Position numbers and translations under genes: made by a program. This document shows, piece by piece, positions 38,373 through 48,293 of a stretch of 64,000 nucleotides of DNA. The notes under the pieces were generated by a model. That model worked only from the letters and a program-made list of their open reading frames with translations. It did not search any database and was not told the DNA's origin. Source of the stretch: an uncultured Ramlibacter sp. (GTDB lineage Bacteria > Pseudomonadota > Gammaproteobacteria > Burkholderiales > Burkholderiaceae_C); assembly GCF_936925435.1 (NCBI RefSeq), contig NZ_CAKZHQ010000025.1, positions 18,698 to 82,697 on the forward strand, written 5' to 3'. The first letter of the stretch is position 1. Every line of letters starts with the position of its first letter.

Positions 38373-39653
38373 ATGAAGCGTGGCTTCTACACCATCATGT
38401 CGGCGCAGTTCTTCTCGTCGCTGGCCGACAACGCGTTGTTCATCGCCGCGGTGGAACTGCTCAAAGTAGGCAAGGCGCCGACCTGGCAGGCGGCAGCGCT
38501 GGTGCCCATGTTCGCGCTGTTCTATGTGGTGCTGGCGCCCTTCGTGGGCGCCCTGGCCGATGCGCTGCCCAAGGGGCGCGTGATGTTCCTGAGCAACGCC
38601 ATCAAGGTCGTGGGCTGCCTGATGATGCTGTTCGGCGCGCACCCGCTGCTGGCCTACGCCGTCGTCGGCCTGGGCGCGGCGGCCTATTCGCCGGCCAAGT
38701 ACGGCATCCTCACCGAGCTGCTGCCGGCCTCGCAGCTGGTCAAGGCCAACGGCTGGATCGAGGGCCTGACCATCGCCTCCATCATCCTGGGCATCCTGAT
38801 GGGCGGCCAGCTGGTGGGCCAGGCCGTCGCCAGCCGCATGCTGGCGCTGGACTTCCCGGTCTTCGACACCGGCATCGACACCGCCCCCGAGGCCGCGATC
38901 TTCCTGCTGATCTTCCTGTACATGCTGGCCGCGTGGTTCAACACGCGCATCCCGCACACCGGCGTGGAGATGCGCCCGATGCCGCGCAACCTGCTGGAGC
39001 TGGTCCCCGATTTCTGGACCTGCAACTCGCGCCTGTGGCGCGACAAGCTGGGCCAGATCTCGCTGTCCACCACCACGCTGATCTGGGGCGTCACCGGCAA
39101 CCTGCGCTACATCATGCTGGCCTGGAGCGCCGCTGCGCTGGGCTACAGCACGACCCAGGCCTCGGCCCTCAGCGGCGTGGTCGCGCTGGGCACGGCCGTC
39201 GGTGCCGTCGTCGCCTCCATGAAGATGCGCCTGGACCGTGCAACCAGCGTCATCCCGCTGGGCATCATGTCGGGCCTGCTGATCATCGCGATGATCTTCA
39301 TCAGCAACGTCTGGGTCGCCATTCCCTTCCTGATCTTCATGGGTGGCCTGGTGGGCTTCCTGGTGGTGCCGATGAACGCCCTGCTGCAGCACCGCGGCCA
39401 TAACCTGATGGGCGCGGGCCGCTCCATCGCCGTGCAGAACTTCAACGAGCAGGCCTGCATCCTGGGCCTGGGCGCGTTCTACAGCCTGTCCACCGGCATG
39501 GGCCTGTCGTCCTTCGGCGCCATCGCCTCCTTCGGCTTCCTGATCGCCGGCGTGATGTGGCTGATCCACCGCTGGCACCGCAGCAATCTGGTCAAGCACA
39601 AGGAAGAAGTCGACCACCTGCTGCAGGTGGCGCGGCACGACACCTCCCATTGA
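38373..39653 (+). CDS. lplT: Lysophospholipid transporter LplT
   Basis: 426 residues, MFS with about 12 helices. It flips lysophosphatidylethanolamine across the inner membrane for re-acylation. Recognised by QFFSSLADNALFIAAVELLK, LAPFVGALADALPKGRVMFLSNAIK, YSPAKYGILTELLPASQLVKANGW and GFLVVPMNALLQHRGH. E. coli LplT is followed by aas; here it is followed directly by an EamA gene whose start overlaps the stop (TGATG). Confidence 0.92.
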   Translation: MKRGFYTIMSAQFFSSLADNALFIAAVELLKVGKAPTWQAAALVPMFALFYVVLAPFVGALADALPKGRVMFLSNAIKVVGCLMMLFGAHPLLAYAVVGLGAAAYSPAKYGILTELLPASQLVKANGWIEGLTIASIILGILMGGQLVGQAVASRMLALDFPVFDTGIDTAPEAAIFLLIFLYMLAAWFNTRIPHTGVEMRPMPRNLLELVPDFWTCNSRLWRDKLGQISLSTTTLIWGVTGNLRYIMLAWSAAALGYSTTQASALSGVVALGTAVGAVVASMKMRLDRATSVIPLGIMSGLLIIAMIFISNVWVAIPFLIFMGGLVGFLVVPMNALLQHRGHNLMGAGRSIAVQNFNEQACILGLGAFYSLSTGMGLSSFGAIASFGFLIAGVMWLIHRWHRSNLVKHKEEVDHLLQVARHDTSH

Positions 39654-40537
39654 TGGGCGCGCCGGCCCTGGCCGCGCTGGCCCTGATGTTCAACGCCTTC
39701 GTCTGGGGCGTGTCCTGGTGGCCCTTCCGCGATCTGCAGGAGCGCGGCCTGCACCCGCTGTGGTCCACCGCCCTGATCTACCTGTTCTCCCTGGCCTGCC
39801 TGCTGCTGGCGCGGCCGCGCGCCTGGCAGGGCTTCACCCGCAATCCCCTGCTGTGGCTGCTGGTGGCGGCGGCCGGCATGACCAACGTCGGCTTCAACTG
39901 GGCGGTCACGGTGGGCGACGTCGTGCGCGTGGTGCTGCTGTTCTATCTGATGCCGGCCTGGAGCGTGCTGCTGGCCTGGCCGCTGCTGGGCGAAAAACCC
40001 ACGGCCGCGCGGCTGGCAAGGCTGGCCCTGGCGCTGGCCGGCGTGGCCGTGGTGCTCAAGACGCCGGGCACGCCCTGGCCGCTGCCCGAGAGCCTGGCCG
40101 ACTGGCTGGCCCTGCTGGGCGGTGCCAGCTTCGCCCTGACCAACATCCTGCTGCGCAAACTGGGCGATGTGCCGGCGCCCACCCGCATCCTGGGCATGTT
40201 CGGCGGCGGTGCCCTGCTGGCACTGGCCGCCGGCGCGCTGGGCATGGCGCAGGGCACGGTCACAGCCCCGGTCAACCTGCCGCCGGCGGGCCTGGCCGTG
40301 GCCATGGCGCTGGCCCTGTGCTTTCTGCTGGGCAACATCGCCTTGCAGTACGGCGCGGCCCGGCTGCCGGCCCACACCACCTCCCTGGTCATGCTGTCGG
40401 AAGTGGTGTTTGCCAGCGTCTCCTCGGTGGCCCTGGCCGCGGCCGAACTCAGCGCCCGCACCCTGGCCGGTGGCGCGCTGATCCTGGCGGCAGCCGCCTG
40501 GTCGGCCTGGCCCGGCGCAAAATCGCAACCCGCCTGA
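39653..40537 (+). CDS. EamA/DMT-family transporter
   Basis: 294 residues, ten predicted helices in two repeats (FNAFVWGVSWWPFRDLQERGLHPLWSTALIY; LGGASFALTNILLRKLGD). The ATG shares one base with the lplT stop, so translation is coupled. Third EamA family member in the window; substrate unknown. Confidence 0.87.
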   Translation: MGAPALAALALMFNAFVWGVSWWPFRDLQERGLHPLWSTALIYLFSLACLLLARPRAWQGFTRNPLLWLLVAAAGMTNVGFNWAVTVGDVVRVVLLFYLMPAWSVLLAWPLLGEKPTAARLARLALALAGVAVVLKTPGTPWPLPESLADWLALLGGASFALTNILLRKLGDVPAPTRILGMFGGGALLALAAGALGMAQGTVTAPVNLPPAGLAVAMALALCFLLGNIALQYGAARLPAHTTSLVMLSEVVFASVSSVALAAAELSARTLAGGALILAAAAWSAWPGAKSQPA

Positions 40538-40549
40538 AAGAGAACCACC

Positions 40550-41035
<486 letters not shown>

Positions 41036-42232
41036 TTAAATGGCCCCCACGCTCCGCTTCGCTGCGCTGCCCCCCGAGGGGGCTTCAGTCGCCTTGGGGC
41101 GGCCCAGCGGCGACTGAGGCAGGCCGAATAGCGGCCGCAGCCAGCGCACGCGCCGCACCAGCGCGGTGATGGCCCAGCAGCCAGCCACCGTGCCCGCCAC
41201 CAGCAGGGCCGGCTCCAGCCAGGGCCCCAGGGACAGCGGCGCCAGCCAGACCGCCAGCACGATGATCAGCGTCTGGTGCAGCATGTACCAGGGGTAGACC
41301 GAGTCGTTGGCCCAGGCCAGCCAGGGCCAGGGGCGGTTGAGCTTGTGGTGGGCCCAGCCCAGGATGGCCAGCAGGGCCGCCCACAGGTAAGCGTCGGCAG
41401 CGACGCGGGCGAACACGCGCCAGGGCGCCGGCAACATCGCGCGCAAACCGAAGTGCAAGGCCAGCAATCCCACAGCCACAGCCAGCGCCATCCAGCGCAG
41501 CCGTGTGGCCTCGGCCCACCAGCCACTGTCCGTGCCCAGCCACCAGCCGTACAGAAACAGCGTGAAGTAAACCGCGTGCAGCCAGCCGTCACCGATGAGA
41601 TCGTGGGTGGGCGGAAAGTGCGGCCACAGCAGCAGCGACCAGGCGATCAGCGGCAGCACCGGCAGCAGCAGCAGGCGCGCGCCGCGCAGGCCCAGGAAAG
41701 CCCGGCGCAGCCGGGCGCCGGCGGCCGACTGCAAGAGCGGCAACGCCAGCAACAACACGGCGGTGTAGAGCCAGAGGTAGGGCAGATACCACAGGTGGTT
41801 CCAGGTGACGCCGATGTCGGCGCCGTCGAAGGCCTTGGCCGGCCAGGGCCCGCCCGTGAAGTAGCGCAGCAGGAAGACGCCGAAGCCCGGCGCGATCAGG
41901 CCGTTGGCCACGCCCTGGGCATAGGCCTGGTAGGGCACCAGCACCGCCATGCCGAAAGCCAGCGGCAGCAGCAGGCGCCAGCTGCGTTGCCGCAGCAGCG
42001 CGCCGGCGCCCTGGCCACGCTGCACAAAGCCCAGGGCCAGGCCGGAGATGAGGAAGACCAGGTCCATGCGCCAGAGGTTGAGCCCGCGCATCGGCCATTG
42101 CAGCCAGGCCGCCGCGTGCGGACTCTTGATGTGCCAGGACCAGTCGGCCACGTAGTACATGGCGGCGTGGTACAGGATGACCAGGCCAAAGGCCAGGGCG
42201 CGCAGGGCATCGATGTCGTGACGGCGTTGCAT
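41036..42232 (-). CDS. Acyltransferase-3-family membrane protein
   Basis: 398 residues from the ATG at 42232. Ten or so membrane segments and the AT3 signatures RRHDIDALRALAFGLVILYHAAMYY (with R and H in the first helix), MDLVFLISGLALGF and WYLPYLW. Such proteins acylate sugars or lipids of the envelope (OafA, OpgC-like). The last 20 residues are low-complexity and may be unconserved. The stop abuts the glutathione peroxidase stop (convergent). Confidence 0.85.
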   Translation of the reverse strand: MQRRHDIDALRALAFGLVILYHAAMYYVADWSWHIKSPHAAAWLQWPMRGLNLWRMDLVFLISGLALGFVQRGQGAGALLRQRSWRLLLPLAFGMAVLVPYQAYAQGVANGLIAPGFGVFLLRYFTGGPWPAKAFDGADIGVTWNHLWYLPYLWLYTAVLLLALPLLQSAAGARLRRAFLGLRGARLLLLPVLPLIAWSLLLWPHFPPTHDLIGDGWLHAVYFTLFLYGWWLGTDSGWWAEATRLRWMALAVAVGLLALHFGLRAMLPAPWRVFARVAADAYLWAALLAILGWAHHKLNRPWPWLAWANDSVYPWYMLHQTLIIVLAVWLAPLSLGPWLEPALLVAGTVAGCWAITALVRRVRWLRPLFGLPQSPLGRPKATEAPSGGSAAKRSVGAI

Positions 42233-42377
42233 GGAAGGCTCCCAAAGCTCAGGGCCGGCGCAGTCTGGATGCCGCCAGCGCCGCCCGCCAGCGGAATGGG
42301 ACGGCGCGTGGCCAGCTGGGGACGAGCGGTGGCCGCGTGGGACGAAAAACAGCCGCGAGCGCCTAGACTCCTGGCCC

Positions 42378-43238
42378 ATGACCCCCGCAAGCACCTGGTT
42401 CGAGCGCTACCAGCCCTGGCGGCGCCGGGCCGAGATCGGCTTCTGGCTGCTGGTGCTGGCCCTGCAGGTGCTGGCCAACAGCATCACGACCTGGATCGAC
42501 CTGCGCAACGCGCCGTACTGGCAGCCCCTGCTGTGGGAGGTGTCGAGCAACCTGGTGATAGCCCTGCTGATCCCGCTGCTCTTTGCCTTCGAGCGCCGCT
42601 TCCCCTTGCGCTGGGGCCTGCTGCGGCGCCACCTGCCCTGGCACCTGGCAGGTACGCTGGTGTTCTGCGCCCTGCACCTGCTGGGCATGATGGGCCTGCG
42701 CCAGCTGGTCTATGCCGCCATGGACACGCCCTATCCCATCGGCCCCTGGAGCCAGGTGTTCGGCTACGAGTACCTGAAAGACCTGCGCAGCTACGTGCTG
42801 ATCCTGGCGGCCGTCATCGGCTACCGCCTGCTCCTGCTGCGCCTGCAGGGCGAAGCACGGATGCTCGATGCGCCGGAGCCGCCGCCGGGCGCCGCACCGG
42901 CCGCCGCGGCCGGCCGGCCCGAGCGCTTCCTGGTGCGCAAGCTGCGCAAGGAGTTCCTGATCGCCGCCGGCGAGATCGAATGGCTGCAGGCCCAGGGCAA
43001 CTATGTCGGCCTGCACGTCAACGGCCACGACTATCTGCTGCGCTCCACCCTGGCGGACTTCCTGCTGCAGCTGGACCCGGCGCGCTTTGTCCGTGTGCAC
43101 CGCAGCTACGCGGTCAACCTGGACCGGGTGGCGGAGATCGAGCCGCTGGACGGCGGCGACGCGAAACTGCGCATGAAGGATGGCAGCCAGGTGCCTTGCA
43201 GCCGGCGCTACCGCGATGCGCTGGTACCCAAGCCTTAA
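42378..43238 (+). CDS. LytTR DNA-binding regulator with membrane domain
   Basis: 286 residues from the ATG at 42378. The N-terminal half has four membrane segments (EIGFWLLVLALQVLANSITTW; LVIALLIPLLFAFERR; LAGTLVFCALHLLGMMGL; YVLILAAVIGYRLLLL). Residues 185-286 are a LytTR domain: EIEWLQAQGNYVGLHVNGHDYLLRSTLADFLLQL, then VRVHRSYAVNLDRVAEIEPL and the terminal basic YRDALV. No response-regulator receiver is present, so the membrane part may sense a signal directly. Divergent from the AT3 gene and convergent with the WYL gene (4-base overlap). Confidence 0.87.
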   Translation: MTPASTWFERYQPWRRRAEIGFWLLVLALQVLANSITTWIDLRNAPYWQPLLWEVSSNLVIALLIPLLFAFERRFPLRWGLLRRHLPWHLAGTLVFCALHLLGMMGLRQLVYAAMDTPYPIGPWSQVFGYEYLKDLRSYVLILAAVIGYRLLLLRLQGEARMLDAPEPPPGAAPAAAAGRPERFLVRKLRKEFLIAAGEIEWLQAQGNYVGLHVNGHDYLLRSTLADFLLQLDPARFVRVHRSYAVNLDRVAEIEPLDGGDAKLRMKDGSQVPCSRRYRDALVPKP

Positions 43239-43939
43239 TTTGCCCAGCCCTGGGCTTTCGACCACTCCTGGTCCAGGCGGGCCAGGTCGGCCAGGGTGCG
43301 GCCGGGCTCGTCGCGGAAGCGCTCGTCCAGGCGCCGCACGTAGCTGACGCGGTCCACGCGGAAACTGCGGAAGTCTTCGCGGTGCTCGCACCAGGCGGCC
43401 AGGGTCCAGACCTTGCCCCAGTAGAAGCAGCCCAGCGGCCGCAAGGTGCGCTCGCTGTCCTTCTCGCTCAGGTCGCGGTAGTTGATGAAGATCTTGCGCC
43501 GCTCCTGCACCGCCTCGCGCAGGGTCTGCAAGGTGCGCTGGGCCGGCTCGGACAGGCCGCCCGAGGGCGCGTACAAGGGCAGGGCTTCTGCCGCCACCCG
43601 CGCCTCGGTGGGCAGCACCGACAGGATCTTGCCCAGCGCGTCCTGCGCGTTCTGCGCCAGGGCCGTGTCCATCCAGACCTGGGCCATCCGCACCGACGCC
43701 ACCAATGCCTTGGCCTCGTCCTGGGTGAACATCATGGGCGGCAGGTCGAAGCCCGCGCCCAGGCGGTAGCCCACGCCGGCCTCGCCTTGCAGCGGCACGC
43801 CCTGCACCTGCAGGTCGGCCACGTCGCGGTAGATGGTGCGCTCCGACACTTCCAGCCGCTGCGCCAGGTAGGAGGCCGTGGTCAACCGGCGTCCGCGGAT
43901 CAGCTGGATGATGTGGAAGAGGCGGTCGGCGCGGCGCAT
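43235..43939 (-). CDS. HTH/WYL-domain transcriptional regulator (YafY type)
   Basis: 234 residues from the ATG at 43939. The N-terminal HTH_11 domain (RADRLFHIIQLIRGRRLTTASYLAQRLEVSERTIYRDVADLQ) is followed by a WYL-type ligand domain with RRKIFINYRDLSEKDSERTLRPLGCFYWGKVWTLAAWCEHREDFRSFRVDRV. WYL proteins often bind nucleic-acid-derived or other ligands and repress neighbouring genes. The longer upstream frame overlaps glcF and is discarded. Confidence 0.88.
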   Translation of the reverse strand: MRRADRLFHIIQLIRGRRLTTASYLAQRLEVSERTIYRDVADLQVQGVPLQGEAGVGYRLGAGFDLPPMMFTQDEAKALVASVRMAQVWMDTALAQNAQDALGKILSVLPTEARVAAEALPLYAPSGGLSEPAQRTLQTLREAVQERRKIFINYRDLSEKDSERTLRPLGCFYWGKVWTLAAWCEHREDFRSFRVDRVSYVRRLDERFRDEPGRTLADLARLDQEWSKAQGWAN

Positions 43940-43980
43940 GAGGGACCTTACTGTGCCCACCGCCTCCTGACAAGGTCCTG

Positions 43981-45216
43981 TCAGGAGCCAGGGACGCCCT
44001 GCAGAGCTTCGTCCAGCACCTCGACCCAGTGCCGCACCGGCGTTTCCGTGCCGCTTTGCAAGTGGCTGATGCAGCCGATGTTGGCCGACAGGATGGCCTG
44101 GGGCGCCAGTTGCGCCAGGTGGCCGAGTTTGCGGTCGCGCAGCTGCTGCGCGATCTGCGGCTGCAGCACGGAGTAAGTGCCGGCCGAGCCGCAGCACAGA
44201 TGCGATTCACCGGCCAGCTGCAGCGTGAAGCCCAGGTCGCCCAGGTGCTGCTCGACACCGCCACGCAGCTGCTGGCCGTGCTGCAGCGTGCAAGGCGGAT
44301 GGAAGGCGAAGACGCCGCCCTGTGCGCGGACCTTGCCGCGCAATGCCGGCACCAGCTCGGGCAAGAGTTCGCTCAGGTCGCGTGTCAGCTCGCTGATGCG
44401 TTCGGCCCTGGCCGCATAAGCCGGATCGTGGCGCAGCAGATGGCCGTACTCCTTGACCGTGACGCCGCAGCCCGAGGCGTTCATGACGATGGCCTCGACC
44501 CCGCCGCCGTCCACCAGCGGCCACCAGGCATCGATGTTGGCGCGCATCTGGTCCTTGCCGCCCTCCTGGTCGTTGAGGTGGAACTTGACGGCGCCGCAGC
44601 AGCCGGCGGCCGGCGCGACCACGGCCTGAATGCCTGCGGCATCGAGCACACGCGCCGTCGCGCTGTTGATGTTGGGCGCCATGGCGGGCTGCACGCAGCC
44701 GGCCAGCAGCAGCATCTTGCGCGGGTGCTGGCGCAGCGGCCAGGCGCCGGCGTCGCGTGCCACAGGCACCTTGTTCTTCAAGGCCTGCGGCAGCAGGCCA
44801 CGCACTGCCTGGCCCATCTTCATCGCCGGCGCGAACAGCGGCGATGTCAGGCCCTCCTTGAGCGTCCAGCGCAGGGCGCGCGCACCCACGCTGCGCGGCA
44901 CCTTGTCCTCGACGATCTTGCGGCCGATGTCGACCAGGCGGCCGTACTGCACGCCGCTGGGGCAGGTGGTCTCGCAGTTGCGGCAAGTCAGGCAGCGGTC
45001 CAGGTGCAGCTGGGTTTCCTGCGTGGGCTGCTGGCCTTCCAGCACCTGCTTGACCAGGTAGATGCGGCCGCGCGGGCCATCGAGCTCGTCGCCCAGCAAC
45101 TGGTAGGTCGGGCAGGTGGCGGTGCAAAAGCCGCAGTGCACGCACTTGCGCAGGATGGCCTCGGCCTCCTGGCCCTCGGCCGTGTTCTTGAATTCGGGTG
45201 CGAGGTTGGTCTGCAT
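43981..45216 (-). CDS. glcF: Glycolate oxidase iron-sulfur subunit
   Basis: 411 residues. Two 4Fe-4S ferredoxin motifs are visible: [18 protein letters not shown] and [18 protein letters not shown]. They are followed by CCG-type (CCG domain) motifs CCGAVKFH and CCGSAGTYS. It transfers electrons from the glycolate flavoprotein to the respiratory chain. It starts directly on the glcE stop (shared base), so the pair is an operon. Confidence 0.95.
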   Translation of the reverse strand: MQTNLAPEFKNTAEGQEAEAILRKCVHCGFCTATCPTYQLLGDELDGPRGRIYLVKQVLEGQQPTQETQLHLDRCLTCRNCETTCPSGVQYGRLVDIGRKIVEDKVPRSVGARALRWTLKEGLTSPLFAPAMKMGQAVRGLLPQALKNKVPVARDAGAWPLRQHPRKMLLLAGCVQPAMAPNINSATARVLDAAGIQAVVAPAAGCCGAVKFHLNDQEGGKDQMRANIDAWWPLVDGGGVEAIVMNASGCGVTVKEYGHLLRHDPAYAARAERISELTRDLSELLPELVPALRGKVRAQGGVFAFHPPCTLQHGQQLRGGVEQHLGDLGFTLQLAGESHLCCGSAGTYSVLQPQIAQQLRDRKLGHLAQLAPQAILSANIGCISHLQSGTETPVRHWVEVLDEALQGVPGS

Positions 45217-46322
45217 CAGTAGCTCGCGAACAGCCGGCCGCGGTTGAAGATGCCGGCCGGGTCGAACTGGCGTTTCAGTTCGCGCTGGATCCGGTCCAGG
45301 GGCGGCTTTGGAGGATCAAAACGGGCTGTAGCTCCCGGCGGATGGACCTGAGAAGCTATGAAAAGCGTAGCACTGCCACCCACTTTGGCCGCTGCTTCAC
45401 GCAAGGCCTGCGCCTGGCCAGGCTCGGCGCGGACCCAGCGCTGGCCGCCGTGCCACTCGATCAGCGGCGCATCGGGCAGTTGCAGCACGGGCGCGGTCTG
45501 CGGCAGCGACAGGCGCCAGAGTTCGCGCTCGCCACGCTCCAGGAACCAGGGCAGCCGCTGGTCGCGGCACAGCGTCCAGTCGGGCGCGACCACCGCGCTG
45601 TCCTGGCGCTCGCCGCCCAGGCTCTTGCAAGCCGATTCCACCGCTGCCACCGCGCCGCGCAGGCGCAGGTACAGCGTGCCCACGCCGCCATCATGGACCC
45701 AGCAGCTGGCGTTGAGCGGCAGCGGCCGGCCGCCCCAGGCGTTGAGGCTGTCCAGCGCGCGTTGCTGGTCCATCTCGAACTTCAGCGTGGCCTCGGCCGG
45801 CGCCACCCCCAACACCTTGAGGCTGACTTCGGTGATCAGGCCCAGCGTGCCCAGCGCGCCGGCCATCAGGCGCGAGACGTCGTAGCCCGCCACGTTCTTC
45901 ATCACCTGGCCGCCGAAGCTCAGAAGCTCGCCGCTGCCACCCAGCAAAGTGAGCCCCAGCACGTAGTCGCGCACCGAGCCCACGCTGGCGCGCGCCGGCC
46001 CGGACAGGCCGGCCGCCACCATGCCTGCGACGGTGGCGCCGCCGCCGAAATGCGGCGGCTCGAAGGGCAGGCACTGGCCGTGGGCGGCGAGCAAGGTCTC
46101 GAGTTCGGCCAGCGGCGTGCCGGCGCGCACGGTGACCACCAGCTCGCTGGGCTCATAGCTCGTGACGCCGGCCAGGGCGCGGGTGTCCAGCAGCTCGCCG
46201 ACCGGCGGCTCACCGTAAAAGTCCTTGCTGCCACCGCCGCGGATGCGCAGCGGCGTGCCACTGGCGGCGGCGGCCTGGACGCGCTCGGTGATGGCGTGCA
46301 GGGCTTGTTGGGCGGAATCCAT
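45216..46322 (-). CDS. glcE: Glycolate oxidase FAD-binding subunit
   Basis: 368 residues. PCMH-type FAD-binding domain with [43 protein letters not shown] and [12 protein letters not shown] text ([12 protein letters not shown]). With GlcF and GlcD it oxidises glycolate to glyoxylate. GlcD is not adjacent. Near the C-terminus the residues [14 protein letters not shown] come from a dispersed repeat inserted in frame. Confidence 0.93.
   Translation of the reverse strand: MDSAQQALHAITERVQAAAASGTPLRIRGGGSKDFYGEPPVGELLDTRALAGVTSYEPSELVVTVRAGTPLAELETLLAAHGQCLPFEPPHFGGGATVAGMVAAGLSGPARASVGSVRDYVLGLTLLGGSGELLSFGGQVMKNVAGYDVSRLMAGALGTLGLITEVSLKVLGVAPAEATLKFEMDQQRALDSLNAWGGRPLPLNASCWVHDGGVGTLYLRLRGAVAAVESACKSLGGERQDSAVVAPDWTLCRDQRLPWFLERGERELWRLSLPQTAPVLQLPDAPLIEWHGGQRWVRAEPGQAQALREAAAKVGGSATLFIASQVHPPGATARFDPPKPPLDRIQRELKRQFDPAGIFNRGRLFASY
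45347..45371. repeat. Short dispersed repeat, AGCTATC type, inside glcE (copy 3)
   Basis: acctgagaagctatgaaaag and the following cgtagc repeat the cctgagaagctat piece found at 3,503. They lie within the C-terminal coding part of glcE without breaking its frame. The neighbouring ggctgtagctcccgg also looks repeat-derived, so the insertion may cover about 45,325-45,371. Confidence 0.4.
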
Positions 46323-46372
46323 GCGGCGATGGTAAGGCCGGCTTCACGCCGGCCCGGCTGATCTTTTTGGCG

Positions 46373-47302
46373 TCAGTCGCTGAAGAAATTCACCGGCAGG
46401 CCCGGCACCTCCATCCGCATGCTGATCACGTGGCCGGACAGGGGCAGGGCCTGCAGCTCCGCCGCGCTGCGGCCGTGGCTGGCGCTGGTGACATAGAGCG
46501 TGCGCAGGTCATCACCGCCAAAGCAGGGCATGGTGGGGCAGCGCAGTGGCAGCGCGATCTCGGCCAGCAGCGCGCCGGCGGGCGAGAGCTTGCACAGCCG
46601 GCCGCCCTCGAACATGGCGCACCAGTAGTTGCCGTCGCGGTCCACCGCCGCGCCATCGGGCCTGCCGCCATAGCCCGCGTCGCCTGGCTGCCAGCCCACC
46701 GGCTTGCCTGCGAACTGGCGCAGCACGCGCTTGTTGGCCAGGTTGCAGCTGGCGGCATCCCAGTCCCAGGCATGGACCACATGGCCGGGCGTGTCGCTCC
46801 AGTACAGGCTGCGCGCATCGGGCGACCAGGCCAGGCCATTGGCAATGATGGCGTCGTCCAGCTGCTCGCGCACCAGGGGCTGGCCACCCTCCCCGTTGTC
46901 GGGGCGGCAGTCGATGCTGAACAAGGAAGCCAGGCGCTTGTCGCGCGGCTCGTACATGGTGCCGGCCCACAACCGGCCCAGTGGGTCGGCCTTGCCGTCG
47001 TTGAAGCGGGTGGTGGCGCCGTCGTGGTCGAAGGGCACGGTCTGCAGCAGCTCGCCGCCCCAGTGCGTCGCCCGGTAGATGCCGTCGCGCAGCGCGATCA
47101 CCAGGCCGCCGCTGCGCGCCGGTGCGATGCAGCCCGGCTCCGAAGGCATGGCCCAACTCTGCACGGCGCCGCCGCGGCCGTCGCAGCGTCGCAGCTGCCG
47201 GCCCGGGATGTCGACCCAGTACAGCAGGCGCTCCTGCGGCTGCCAGAACGGCGACTCGCCCAGGCCGTCGGGCGCTTGGCTCACTGGCTGCCAATCGCTC
47301 AT
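46373..47302 (-). CDS. SMP-30/gluconolactonase-family sugar lactonase
   Basis: 309 residues from the ATG at 47302. Six-bladed propeller with the metal-site residues in GLGESPFWQPQERLLYWVDI (Glu), TRFNDGKADPLGRLWAGTM (Asn/Asp), IANGLAWSPDARSLYWSDT and GRPDGAAVDRDGNYWCAMFEGG. These enzymes open aldonolactones in sugar catabolism. It overlaps the upstream epimerase-like gene by four bases, so the two probably act on one sugar. Confidence 0.9.
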   Translation of the reverse strand: MSDWQPVSQAPDGLGESPFWQPQERLLYWVDIPGRQLRRCDGRGGAVQSWAMPSEPGCIAPARSGGLVIALRDGIYRATHWGGELLQTVPFDHDGATTRFNDGKADPLGRLWAGTMYEPRDKRLASLFSIDCRPDNGEGGQPLVREQLDDAIIANGLAWSPDARSLYWSDTPGHVVHAWDWDAASCNLANKRVLRQFAGKPVGWQPGDAGYGGRPDGAAVDRDGNYWCAMFEGGRLCKLSPAGALLAEIALPLRCPTMPCFGGDDLRTLYVTSASHGRSAAELQALPLSGHVISMRMEVPGLPVNFFSD

Positions 47303-48153
47303 TGCGCATGCTCCACGTCGATGTTCATCCAGGCGCTGAGTGTCTCGCCCGGCTGCAGAACGATCAGGCCCACCTTGGCAGCATCGGCACCGCCGGCCAC
47401 CAGGTTGACCGCGTTGTTGACGTGGCTGACAGGCTCGATGGCGACGTACTCGCGCGCGCCGTGGGTGAACACCACCAGGCGCTCCAGGCTGGAGCTGATA
47501 CGGGTGCGCAGCAGTTCGTCGCGCAGCTCCACGGCGCCGCTCCAGCCGTCGAAGCAGTGGTCCACATCCAGGAAGGCGCAGTCGCTGTCCAGGCCCAGCG
47601 CCGGCCGGTGCACCGTGGGCAGTTTGTCCTCGCCCATCTCCCAACGGCCGGCGGCGCGAAAGGCAATGTGGCTGCGCTCGCGCTTGACGAAGTGGGGATG
47701 CCAGCCCAGGCCGGCGGGCGCCGGGCCGCTCGCCTGGTTGGTCAGCGACAGCGTCAGCTCCAGGGTGTTGCCCTTCAGGCGCAAGGTCTGCGAGCAGTCG
47801 AAGGCAAAGGGCCAGGCGGGGTCGGCCGGGTGCTCGTAGGCCAGCATGGCAAACGGCCCCTCGCACTCGAGCACCTCCCAGGGCCGCTGCCAGCCGACGC
47901 CGTGGATGGCGTGCGGCTCGGCGCCGTTGTTGCGCACCAGCGGATGCTGCGTGCCCTGCCACAGCAGGGTGGCCTCGCCGATGCGGTTGGAAAAAGGCAC
48001 GAGCGGATAGCAGCCGGCCTGGCGCGCCGACACCAGTTGCGCTGCCGGCGCCGCGTGCAGCACCGGCACACCGTCCAGCCACAGGCCGGCGATGCAGCCG
48101 CCCAGATGGGGTGCGATCTCGCATGCCAGCGCACCTGCCTGCAATCGGACCAT
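47299..48153 (-). CDS. Aldose 1-epimerase (GalM)-family protein
   Basis: 284 residues from the ATG at 48153. Galactose-mutarotase fold with YPLVPFSNRIGEATL (Asn/Arg), HAIHGVGWQRPW (the first catalytic His) and LGWHPHFV (second His), plus FTHGAREYVAIEPVSHVNNA with the catalytic Glu. It probably interconverts alpha and beta forms of a sugar for the partnered lactonase. The gene leads the pair. Confidence 0.9.
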   Translation of the reverse strand: MVRLQAGALACEIAPHLGGCIAGLWLDGVPVLHAAPAAQLVSARQAGCYPLVPFSNRIGEATLLWQGTQHPLVRNNGAEPHAIHGVGWQRPWEVLECEGPFAMLAYEHPADPAWPFAFDCSQTLRLKGNTLELTLSLTNQASGPAPAGLGWHPHFVKRERSHIAFRAAGRWEMGEDKLPTVHRPALGLDSDCAFLDVDHCFDGWSGAVELRDELLRTRISSSLERLVVFTHGAREYVAIEPVSHVNNAVNLVAGGADAAKVGLIVLQPGETLSAWMNIDVEHAQ

Positions 48154-48194
48154 GGACTTGCCTCCTGGCGCGATTGTGCACCGCGGCGGTCCAT

Positions 48195-48230
48195 AAAAAA
48201 GGCCCGCCGGAGCCGAAGCTCGAGCGGGCC
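48195..48230 (-). terminator. Rho-independent terminator of the amtB operon
   Basis: Read on the minus strand: stem GGCCCGC...GCGGGCC (48,201-48,207 with 48,224-48,230), then a run of six Ts. It lies 64 bases after the amtB stop and before the epimerase gene. Confidence 0.85.
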
Positions 48231-48293
48231 AACATCCAAAGGAGACTCTTGCATGCAGTGCCGGGGCCCAGGGGCCACGGCACACGCGGGGGA

